This document shows, piece by piece, positions 1-8,900 of a DNA stretch of 14,817 bases. A program made the translations under genes and the position numbers. Below the pieces are notes generated by a model. It did no database searches. It had not been told where the DNA came from and saw only the letters and a program-made list of their open reading frames with translations. This stretch comes from Lobulomyces angularis (lineage: Eukaryota > Chytridiomycota > Chytridiomycetes > Lobulomycetales > Lobulomycetaceae). The stretch is from assembly GCA_027604685.1 (NCBI GenBank), contig JADHYX010000042.1:1-14817 (forward strand), given 5' to 3'. Within the stretch, counting starts at the first letter, position 1. Every line of letters begins with the position of its first letter.

Positions 1-332
1 TTTTTTATTTCTTGATTAATGTATGATATAGTTTTTTTATATTTAATAATGTGTGGTAAAAATCTGCTAATGACAGCCATTCTCTCTTCTTTATTTCTAT
101 TGTTGATTGTATGGTTATTTAGTAAACAAAATATGACTTGAAAATCCTTGTCAGTGATAATAAAATCCTTAGAGTGAACAGAGTTGAGTAAATACCATTT
201 AACAAAATGGGTAGTATGTACGGTTAGTCGATTAACATCAAAATTTAGAGTTTCAATATTTTTTAGTTGAGTTTGAGTTCCTTTAAATAATTTATTGAAA
301 TTAGTTTTATTTGTTGAATGTTTTTGTTCCAT
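1..332 (-). CDS. 5' end of a gene cut by the window edge; unknown, possibly mobile-element protein
   Basis: An ATG at 330-332 opens a minus-strand frame that stays open for 110 codons to the left edge, so the C-terminal part is missing. The protein starts MEQKHSTNKT and is rich in Asn, Lys and Thr. A segment around residues 35-50 reads NRLTVHTTHFVKWYLL, followed by a polar loop and a second helical stretch (VISRFLPHIIKYKK). The layout of a basic N-terminus and then a Thr/His-rich amphipathic helix ending in YLL resembles, from memory, the N-terminal region of Fanzor/OrfB-like (TnpB-related) transposon proteins in fungi and large DNA viruses. No catalytic RuvC or zinc-finger region is inside the window, so this is only a resemblance. 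An open run of this length in such AT-rich DNA supports real coding. No intron is needed. Confidence 0.55.
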   Translation of the reverse strand, partial: MEQKHSTNKTNFNKLFKGTQTQLKNIETLNFDVNRLTVHTTHFVKWYLLNSVHSKDFIITDKDFQVIFCLLNNHTINNRNKEERMAVISRFLPHIIKYKKTISYINQEIK

Positions 333-785
333 AATATTTTTAATTTTAAATTTGCAGTTTTTTTTGAATCTATTTATAGTAAAATGATAATATTCTGAAA
401 ATTTTTTGACAATTATCATTAAAAATGTGTAAATGAAGTATTTAATTTCTTTATATTCTATCTAAAAAAATTGTTTCAAAAATATTTGTTATATGTTCAA
501 AAAAGATAATGCCCAAGCACTATAATCTGATAATATTACAATCAAAATACTTCTAAAAATTTAGGGTTTTAATCTGTATACGGGATTTTATTTTGATAAT
601 GTCCAAGAAAAGAAGAAAGGAAAAAAATGGTAAAAATTTATTACAAAATTCATTTTTTCACTTTAACAAGTTGAAAATATTATGTAGATGCAAATTCATT
701 TTGATTCTGAATTTGCTGAATTTAATGTTACACAGAAAAAATTAATTTTGTATGAATAAAGGTATTTTGGTGCAGCGGCAAAATG
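333..785. other. Intergenic stretch between two minus-strand genes
   Basis: This 453-bp AT-rich stretch should contain the 3' UTR of the 7TM gene and the promoter of the truncated gene to the left. A short near-direct repeat (GATAATGCCCAAG at 505-517 and GATAATGTCCAAG at 595-607) is the only pattern noticed. A 48-codon plus-strand ORF at 600-746 has no convincing features. I see no tRNA or other RNA gene. Confidence 0.5.
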
Positions 786-1897
786 TTATTTGATCATAAT
801 AATAAAATCCTTCATAAAGTAGATTGCTAAGTACGTTGTCTAAAAAATAATATATGTGAAAATTTTTTGCTTTTTTTTTACCACTATATTGAATGAGCTA
901 CACAAGGGTATTAATTGAAATGAGACTACAGTCACCTCTTTTTGATTCAAAGGATTAAATACTGCATGTGCCTGAGAATAAACTACAACAAAAATATTTT
1001 AATTACTGGATAGTCATCGTTATTTTTACTCGCAGCAACTGAAGCAAGGATGTTTATAAAAAAAACAGCGCTGACATGAAGAATCATTTTTTTTAATTGA
1101 ACATCTCTGTCAACATTTTTTATTGTCAATCTGATGCGTCTTACTATTAAAAAGCTCACCACAATCCTACAAAAAGGAAATTAATGAAAAAATTAAAAAC
1201 AGACAATATGTACCTGTAAACTGAATCTATTAATAAACCGGAAAGCAGAAAACATGCCATGTTCACAACTTTATCTGTGCGCGACATATCTGCGAGATAT
1301 TCGAACGATGCAGTGATAGCTCCCAATCCAGTTATCAAAATTAATATTAAAATCACTATAAAAAATTGCATAATTCTTTTTTTAGTTGTTGGTGAATTGG
1401 GAATAACGTAAAGTCGATAGGAAAAAGAGGTAACTAGTTGAATTTAACTTAAGTATTTTATCACTTTTACTTAATATAACACTTACATAGAAACACTCTT
1501 TTAATAACATCAAGAATAAAAATGATATGATATATCTCCCAACGTGGAGTTATTATTAAAGTTTGAACTAATATAAGCTTTAAAAATAAATTTTTTTTTT
1601 TTGTTATTTTAATAATTAAATTAATTTAATAAAAAATTATTATTTCATTACTTCAGCCAAAAGTTGCAACAAGTGAGAAACAGTAGCTAGTGATAAGTGA
1701 AAGTATGGATTCATTAAGGACAATTTTTTAATCTTTAAGATGCAAAAAATCAATATGTAAAAGTCTGATGAAAAGTCTATTCCCAACATGAACTTGAAGG
1801 AGAAAAGAAATATTTTTTTAAGTTTATTTTTTAAAGAATTTTTTTTTTTTATTTTTTTTGAAACCTCTGCAGTAAAGAAATGTGGTATTAAATCCAT
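786..1897 (-). CDS. Seven-transmembrane protein of unknown family (7 exons, 258 aa), GPCR-like topology
   Basis: Exons in gene order are 1865-1897, 1652-1792, 1487-1577, 1214-1433, 1030-1166, 882-982 and 786-839. Together they give 777 nt, every junction keeps frame, and introns are 42-74 bp. The ATG lies in AACATGG, with an in-frame TAA 18 nt upstream. The product starts MDLIPHFFTAE. It has hydrophobic segments near residues 20-32, 43-68, 72-97, 110-131, 144-169, 188-210 and 224-250. Positive clusters fall after helices 1 (KIKK), 3 (TTKKR) and 5 (VRRIRLTIK...LKK) and at the C-terminus, so the positive-inside rule predicts N-out, C-in as in GPCRs. I see no DRY, NPxxY or other class signature and do not recognise the family. 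The first intron (1793-1864, 72 bp, GTTTCA donor) is in frame and less certain; retained, it adds a Lys-rich insert. This is a hand-built model of an apparently intact gene. Confidence 0.68.
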
Positions 1898-2304
1898 GTT
1901 TACTATATTATTTTAAGTTTGAAGTGAAAGTACTAAGAAATTTATTGAGAAAAAACTGCATGCATTTTTTCAGTTTTTTTTTCTTGCATTTTAGAATAAT
2001 CTTTTTTAGATTTTTCTAGAATACATTGAATGGAGAAATTAAATTCCAGATAGTCAGTCAGCCTTACATTTACGGTATTTTTAATCAAAAATTTTCAATT
2101 TTTGCCTCCAAAACAAAAAATTGCAACAGAAAGATGTTTTGAGAATTTTTTTTTCATCAGCTATAATCAACGTTAAAGCCAATCATACCTACTCAGTACA
2201 ATTAAAGAAATTTATACTTTTCCTTGAAATTCAATATAAATATCTCGAAATCTTCTTCACAAAAAAAAAATAAAACAAAAAATAAATAATATTAATAAAA
2301 GTGT
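1898..2304. promoter_or_regulatory. Shared upstream region of two divergent genes
   Basis: This 407-bp region lies between the start codon of the minus-strand 7TM gene and that of the plus-strand coiled-coil gene, so it must hold both promoters and 5' UTRs. It is AT-rich with long T runs on the left and A runs just before 2305. I recognise no defined promoter element. The head-to-head arrangement makes a bidirectional promoter possible but does not prove it. Confidence 0.5.
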
Positions 2305-2715
2305 ATGCTAGAAAATTATCAAACCATTCAAAAAGTTGAAATTGTTAACCCAACTCATAACAGTGGTAACAGTCTTGCAACTACTCTGTTTCCAAGAGGA
2401 TATACCCCAACACAACAATTAAATGAGGAACTGAAAAATAAATATTTACAGAGAAGGGAAGAAAGAAGATTACAACAACTAGAATATCAAGAACTTTATT
2501 TAAAACAAAAAATTCTAAACAATAACAAATTTAAACGTTACGATTCTTTAAAAAAAAAAAGAAATCTCAATATGCATCAAAAGCTAGAAAAAGCTGAGAG
2601 TTTTTCAGATTTGAATACACTAAAAAAAAACAATGAACCGATTTCTACTGAACGTAGCACTATTAGAAATACCTTGGAAATGAAAGATTTATTTCAGATA
2701 GCTGGTCTAATGTGA
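2305..2715 (+). CDS. Small basic coiled-coil protein of unknown function (136 aa)
   Basis: This is a single uninterrupted frame, the only plus-strand gene I can support. The N-terminus (MLENYQTIQKVEIVNPTHNS) is followed by a Pro/Gly segment (LFPRGYTPTQQ). Residues about 38-72 are a strongly charged helix (KNKYLQRREERRLQQLEY) likely to form a coiled coil. A Lys/Asn-rich region and a second amphipathic stretch (LEMKDLFQIAGLM) end the protein. There is no signal peptide, membrane segment or cysteine. Small coiled-coil proteins of this shape are common among axonemal and centrosomal components, but I cannot match it to any. Codon content is typical of the region, and an intronless 136-codon frame in about 75% AT DNA is unlikely by chance. 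The start context (GTGTATG) is weak, and the first in-frame ATG is used. Confidence 0.7.
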   Translation: MLENYQTIQKVEIVNPTHNSGNSLATTLFPRGYTPTQQLNEELKNKYLQRREERRLQQLEYQELYLKQKILNNNKFKRYDSLKKKRNLNMHQKLEKAESFSDLNTLKKNNEPISTERSTIRNTLEMKDLFQIAGLM

Positions 2716-2972
2716 ATTACACTTTTTATTTATATTTTTTTGGCAATGTTTATTTAAGTTTAGTTTCTAATAATATTTTATAATTTTGTAAAAGAGTTAA
2801 CTAATAATTGTTGTGAATACACTTTTTTCTAATTTAAATTTTCAAAGTATGCATCATTCCTTACTATAATGTGAAAAAGGTATTTATTTTGCATAATGTA
2901 TAAAAATGTACAGCTTATTTGCCTTACTCTATTGAAATATTAAAATATAAATAAAATATCTAATATAAAAAG
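2716..2972. other. Convergent 3' region with a poly(A) signal
   Basis: The plus-strand coiled-coil gene and the minus-strand F-box gene converge here, so the region must carry both 3' UTRs. On the minus strand an AATAAA hexamer lies at 2883-2888, about 85 nt past the F-box stop codon, and is a plausible polyadenylation signal. The plus-strand side has only variants such as AATAAT. Confidence 0.45.
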
Positions 2973-4977
2973 TTATTGCTTGCCCAAAAAAAATTTATAT
3001 TCCACTCCTGACCCAAAATCCCAACAAATTAACTTGCTATCTTGCGAACAACTTAAAATCCGCTTACAGTCAAAAGCTAACTTAAATACTTTTTTTGGAT
3101 GACCCCCACTTAATGTTAAAATATTGGTACCACTATTCAAATCCCAAACTTTTATAGTAGTATCATATGATCCCGAAATCAAAAAATTATTTTGAAATTG
3201 TAAAGTTCTGACCATGTCCAGATGGCCGCTTAAAGTTTTTAGCACCTTTCCGGTTTTCAAATCCCATATCTTAATCGACTTATCTAATAAATTATCACTG
3301 AATTAGTATAAAGCATAACAAGAAAAAAATACCTGAACTTCCGGAAGCAATTAAGTTTCCATCAAACTGAATACAAGCTACTCCGCGGGAATGTCCCATT
3401 AATGTTTTAATTAGCTTTCCTGTTTTAAAATCCCACACTTTTATAGTTCGATCTCCACTGCCCGATACAACTAGTCCATTCTTCACTTCAATACTATTTA
3501 CAGCGACTTTGTGTCCAAGCATTGTTAACATTAACCTTCCTAAAACAATTTTAGCGCTATAATCAAATTTTCTTTTACCTGTTTCAAAATCCCAGATTTT
3601 AATAGATTTATCTTTTGAACAAGAAACGATGCTACTTTCATAAATTTTTAAACAAGTCACACTCTCAGTATGCCCTTCAAAAATAAAACCCAATCAGCAA
3701 TAATATAAAATATGACTACCCTCCAAAATTTTAAGAAGCGCTCCTGTCTTAAAATTCCAAATTATAATTTTAGAATCAGATGATCCAGAAATGAGATATT
3801 CATTATTATAAAATAAACAAAGAACACTTCCAAGATGGCCATTTAGTGTATTCAACACTTGGCCAGTTTTAATATTCCAAATTCTAATTAATTCTACAAT
3901 AAAAATGGAATAACAATTATTAAATATTACAAAAAAATTCTCACTATCTCTTCCTCCAGAAACAACCTTTTCGTCATCAAACTGGAGACAGTATACAGCT
4001 TCCTTATGACCAACAAATTCCCTCATAGTATACTTTCCTACTTTCCAGTTTCGTTCCAATAATTTTCTTTGGTGCTAAAATAGTGTTTTCAAAATATTAT
4101 AAAGAAAATTTATTTTTCTATTACAAAAATATATTTCCAATTTAAAGTAGAAAAATTTTCCCCCACTTCAAAATTTACCGAAATTTCACTAAGTGAAGCT
4201 TTTTTTGAGACAGAAGATACTTCAGATAATTGTGAGTTTTCATCAATTAAGTTGCATTTTTGTTCATTTTCACTCCCAAAGTTTCGTGAAGAATTCTCAA
4301 TACTTTGAATTGAATGCTCAACTCTTTTGGAATCATCAGTTTTTACAAATCGCTGTAATGAACCAGTTGTAATCGCGTCCCCATCTAATGCTTCTAAATC
4401 TAAGTAAGAAAAAGTCCAGTCAGTGTTATTTGAAAAAAAGAATTGTACCTATTTCTTTTACTTCTGTAATTGTGTAATTTTTAACACTAATGAGAGATGA
4501 GCAAATAGAAGTTGGAGAAGTGTCTTTATTCTGAGAAATTATGTTATCCAAGTATAGTTTATTAATATGCCAGCCATTCTTTTTGTACAAAAATCGCCAT
4601 ACCCCATTATCTTCTGAAACAGTTTTATGGTACTTATTTACTTGAGCAATTTTGCCTAAATTTCAAATTTGTTGAGAAAAGTAAATATATTTGTTTTTTA
4701 GAAATTTTAAAGACAATAAAAATATTAAAAATCAAAAAACATTAAATTTTTGGAAAATTTTAATTAAAAGAAAAAAAATACCTAAGGTAATAAAATCTGT
4801 GAATGAAAGTAAATAAGTAGATAATTCGATAGGTAATTTTCCAATGAAATCAATTTTTAATTTTTTTTCCAATTGTTTGTTTATTTTTGAAATTGTACTT
4901 GGTTGAGCAACTGATATCAAAGCTAAAACTATTTTTTCCTTCTCCTCCTCAGAAAATAAATGAAAGTTGTGCAGCAT
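2973..4977 (-). CDS. F-box/WD40 protein, beta-TrCP (FBXW1/FBXW11) type SCF substrate receptor (544 aa)
   Basis: Exons in gene order are 4782-4977, 4449-4655, 4125-4399, 3945-4074, 3720-3893, 3333-3674 and 2973-3283. They total 1635 nt, all in frame; introns are 45-51 bp except the first, 126 bp. Residues about 5-42 look like the helical dimerisation region before the F-box of beta-TrCP. The F-box spans about 43-86 (DFIGKLPIELSTYLLSF). A Ser/Glu-rich linker, about 110-220, leads into the conserved ERNWKVGKY segment and seven WD40 repeats from 246 to the end. Such proteins bind SKP1 through the F-box and hold phosphorylated DSGxxS degrons on the propeller for ubiquitination. Using human BTRC numbering from memory, the contacts Y271, R285, S309, S325, N394, G408, R431, S448, R474 and Y488 are all kept here (Y254, R268, S292, S308, N387, G401, R424, S441, R467, Y481). 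Cdc4/FBXW7 fits less well. The length is close to human BTRC (569 and 605). Confidence 0.9.
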
Positions 4978-5518
4978 TTTATCTGCTGTAGAGGTAATGA
5001 AACCTGGCGAATAAGTATGAGATTTATTTGTATGTTTGCTGTATTAGTGATTTACTGTGATTTTCCAAGAAAATTTTAAAAAAAAAAAAATATTTACAAT
5101 ATATTTGGAAAAATATATTAATATATTAAAAAAATAATTAAATTTTCTTCTACTAATAATTAATTACACAGATTCAAAGATATATCAGCAAGTTTTTTTA
5201 TTAGCTAAACAACTCTTGAATTTTTTCAGAGACTGTTATTTTCCAATTTAAAAGAAAGTATCATATCTATGTAAAACCGATATTTTTTATTTCAATTCCA
5301 TATGGTGAATTGTAAAATAATTTTTTTCTTTGTTACTACATCAAAAGGAATAATATCTTACTAAATACAAAAAAAATGAAAAATCAAATAGCTAGTATCA
5401 AAAATGTTTTATTATTAAATTTAATTTCTCTCTTTTTTTTTTATCTATTCTACAGTTTTTTTTTTCCTTTCTTTTTTATAAAAAAAAAAAATTTTAATTA
5501 CAACTTCCAAAAAATTAT
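4978..5518. promoter_or_regulatory. Spacer between IFT172 and the F-box gene
   Basis: This 541-bp AT-rich spacer lies between two genes in the same orientation. It should hold the IFT172 3' UTR on its right and the F-box promoter on its left. The sequence just upstream of the F-box ATG (4978-5040) stays open in frame for 26 codons without another ATG, so the annotated start is the first one available. Long T and A runs at 5436-5491 are the only other pattern. I see no RNA gene. Confidence 0.45.
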
Positions 5519-5938
5519 TTATTTTGCTATAGAATAAACTGGTATTTGAGTAGTTCCACACCAAGGACAAACCTATTTTTAACAAATATTGAATATTTAA
5601 TAATTAACCATGGGATATTTACTTTTTCTATCATAACAAATTTGTTCCAATCCTCTTTATTGGCATTTCTATTACATCCTGTACACTTTACTTTGTTTCT
5701 TAAAACAGGATATCCTGATAATAAACAGAATTTTTAAAAAAAAAGTTTTGAATTTTATTTAAATTTTACCAGTAACTACACAAGCCTCTGATTTGGAGGA
5801 ACAATTGTAACAAGTTAATGAAGCATCATATATACTCGTTCCACAATCTTCGCAGTCACGATGATCTAATTCTTGGTTTATTTTCTGGTCAAGGGAAACC
5901 TGTAAAATCCAGTCTCTAACCTCTTCACGTTTCGCTTC
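5519..5938 (-). other. IFT172: Region encoding the IFT172 C-terminal cysteine-rich (U-box/RING-like) domain
   Basis: The last three exons encode residues 1628-1731. They hold cysteine pairs CEDC (1656/1659), CYNC (1670/1673), CTGC (1694/1697) and CPWC (1716/1719), separated by conserved IFT172 text such as the TGYPVL and ANKEDWNKF motifs. This spacing is what a four-pair zinc-binding fold would need. The human protein, as I recall it, keeps the flanking text but lacks most of these cysteines. Metal binding is inferred, not shown. Confidence 0.75.
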
Positions 5939-8900
5939 CTAAAAAAAATAAAAAATATATATTTTCTTATTTTCTTACAGGTAAATTATTTGGAGGTAAA
6001 TCCACATCATAAGGAACATCAGTCTTCTCAAAATCAGCGTTTTCTAAAAGAGATGAATCTCCCTCTTCTATAGCTTCACTCATATCCAGATACCGATTCC
6101 AACAAACAAATGCCATATTGTTCATTCCCGCTGCCTAGTTGGTTAAAGAAAAAAAGAAAAATTTAATCTATTTTTTTTTTTTTTTTGTACTTTTGCTGCA
6201 GAACCGGCTTCAAAAAAAGCTTTATCTGCAGGTATGTCTTTTATGTATCTTAGTAAAGATATGGACTGCTTAGCACCAAAGTATAAAAGTTCTTTTTTCT
6301 TTGAACAGTAATTTTTTAATGTATTTAAATGTGCAATCATCAAATACACATTGAAATTTGGTGGTATTCCTTGCTGAGATAAAAGGGTTGAGCCATGCAC
6401 CTTAAAAAATAAAAAAATTATTAAACTTAAAAAATTTTTTTTTTTAAAAAAACCAGTTTGAATAACATCTCTCTTAACAGAGCCATTCCGTCATTTGATC
6501 CATTATGTAAAACTTCTCTAGTAATCCTAATGTATGTGTCAAATGCATTTGGATTAGCTTTTAGATAAAAATAATTAATAATCTGAAGTCTTTTTTTAAC
6601 AAAAATTATACCTGGTACTCCATGCTTTACAACGTATTTTACCGCTTGCTCATACTTTGATTCTTTTATTAAATTACTGCAGCATATAAGTAAGTATTTG
6701 TTAAGCGCATCACTTCCCTGTGCAAAAAAGAAAAAAAGTAATGTTTTTAAAACGTTTTAAAACTTTTTATTATCTTTATTACTTCAGTTGCAGCTTTTTC
6801 TAAACATTTTCCCCAATCTCCTCTTTGCACCAACATATCCAACCCAGCCGCGATATCAACATTCACTAATTTTTCTGCATGGCCACTTCTCTTAAGTTCC
6901 GTCATATAAGCATGTTCAATGTAGTCATTGTATTTAGGGGCAAGTGTACCAATCTGCCTTGCTTTGTCCCATAGAGAGGCTGCAATGCAACAGTCAATAG
7001 CCTCCTTGTACATTCCTCCAGCATTAACAAAAACTTGGGCAGCAGATTCGTGTTTATTGATTTCAACAAGTCTTGTACAAACTGCCAATATGGTTTCCCT
7101 GGTTCTTTCTGGACCACAGAATTTACTTGCCAATTCCACGCAGTGTACCCAGTGTTGTTCCAACGTTAAGTCGTCCACCATTTTTGGACTTAGTCTAAGG
7201 TACATATCAATTGCTCTAGAATAATCCTTCTGCTTTTCTAAATTTTTGGCAGCATTCAGAATTTCATCTTTTCCGTTGTTGGATTGACTTAGTGAGTATT
7301 TTTCTCTTTCTTCATGTATCTCTGCCAGTTTATTGGGAAGGTATTCCTTTGCAAATTTTATCGCCTCATTCCATAATCTTACACCTTTGTATAAATTTAT
7401 GGCAACATCAGGTCTTTGAGCTCGCAGTAACAGTGATTCGGCTTTTGCATACTCTTTTTTTTCAAAGGAAACTTTTGCTTGTCCTATCAATACTTCTGCT
7501 ACATTGGCGGGATCGTGAGCCTCAGCGACAGCCAGCGCACTCTCCCAGTTTTCATTGTGCACATACATTAAAATAGCCTCTTTAGGTTTTCCTGCTATAA
7601 TAAATGCAGCTTCCGCTTCTTTAAATTTACCCTAAATTTTGTTTTTATTTTAATTTTATATTTTTTCCTAAATTTTTTCTTCTATTTACCTCATCTTCCA
7701 AAAACATAGCATGCTTATAATGAACTTCGGCTAATTTTCCCTTTTCTGAAAACTTAGTCAATTCAAATGCAAAATCAAATGCTCCATTTTCAGTTGCTTT
7801 TATTTTTTTATTTTAATTAAACAAATATTTGTTTATTTTTCTTTTTTTTTACCAAAATCTATTGCTGCATCCAAGAGGTTAAACTTTGTAAGAAGTTTTA
7901 CAGCAGATTCACCACCTAAGGATCTTGCCCAAAGGTATGCAACTTGTTTTGAAGAAGTAACTCCACCATAAGTTTTAGCCACCTATTAAATAAATTAAAA
8001 AAAAGGATTGTTTTTTGTTTAAAATAAAAAAAAAAAAAAATGTTTTACTCTGTAGGCCTCTTCATGCATATTATTGGCGCAATACATGTTAATTGCACTT
8101 TTCCAATCTTTTCCTTCAACGTAGTGATGCTCACTAAGCCTTAAATTGCCTTCACCTTCCAAGGTTCTCGCCAAATACAAGTGAGTTTCACCTAAGAGAT
8201 CTTTATGATGCGCTGTAACCAAACGTATCATGGCGTCATATTGTTTGTGATTTTTATACATATTTATCGCCAAGTCGGGTTCACCAACTGTAAGGAAAAG
8301 TTTCTCTGCTTCTTTCATCTTTCCTTGCGCCTCCATGTCTCTTGCATGAGATACATAAAGAAAGGAAACTTCATCTTGCGTCATATATGTTGTTGCTAGT
8401 GTATGTGCTTTTTCCCATTTATTTGCTTTTGTATACATATCGACGGCCTCTTGAGGTCGGCCAGCGAGAACGTAATATCTTTCGGCCAGTGAAAAATCAC
8501 TGTTTTCATCAAAGTATTTAGCAATTTGAAGAAGATGAGTTTTATTCGAGTATGGTGATTCTAAAGTTTCAATGATTCCAACAGCTCTTCTCCACTAAAA
8601 TAGTTTTAAAAAAATATTTACATTTTCAACAATCAAAAATTTTTTTTCAATTTTTTTTTAATTTTTTTTTTTTTTTACTTGTTTAGCAGAAATGGCAGCC
8701 TCAATTGCTTTATGTGTTTTTCCAGCTTCAATGTAATGGTTGATTGCTGCATCCATTTGAGAAACTGATACCAAATAATTTCCCCATTGTTCTTCAAGCA
8801 CAATAACCTATGTAAAAACAAAAAATGAAAAAGAATTTAAAAAAAAAATTTTTTTTAAAAAATTTTTTTGCCTGTTGTGGAAACACGTGTCTAGCTAGTT

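Noticed and set aside
600..746. Plus-strand ORF starting MSKKRRKEKN, with a nearby run MQIHFDSEFAEFNVTQKKL
   Set aside because: The two parts do not join in frame through any GT-AG intron without a stop, and a basic low-complexity start in A-rich DNA is expected by chance.
786..1897. Reading 1156-1371 and 1640-1897 as two separate small genes
   Set aside because: Both are single exons of one gene: splicing removes their terminal stops, keeps phase at every junction and completes a seven-helix protein.
5546..5737. Plus-strand open frame of 63 codons
   Set aside because: It is antisense to the last two IFT172 introns and exon 28, which encode the conserved NKEDWNKF and CTGC motifs.
6902..7576. 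Open frames on both strands over IFT172 exon 22 (minus 6902-7117; plus 6928-7224 and 7292-7576)
   Set aside because: They overlap an 849-nt exon that matches human IFT172 residue for residue in another frame; long exons in relatively GC-rich coding DNA leave such shadow frames.
8205..8399. Plus-strand open frame opposite IFT172 exon 19
   Set aside because: It is antisense to conserved coding sequence ([10 protein letters not shown] region), with no start context or homology.
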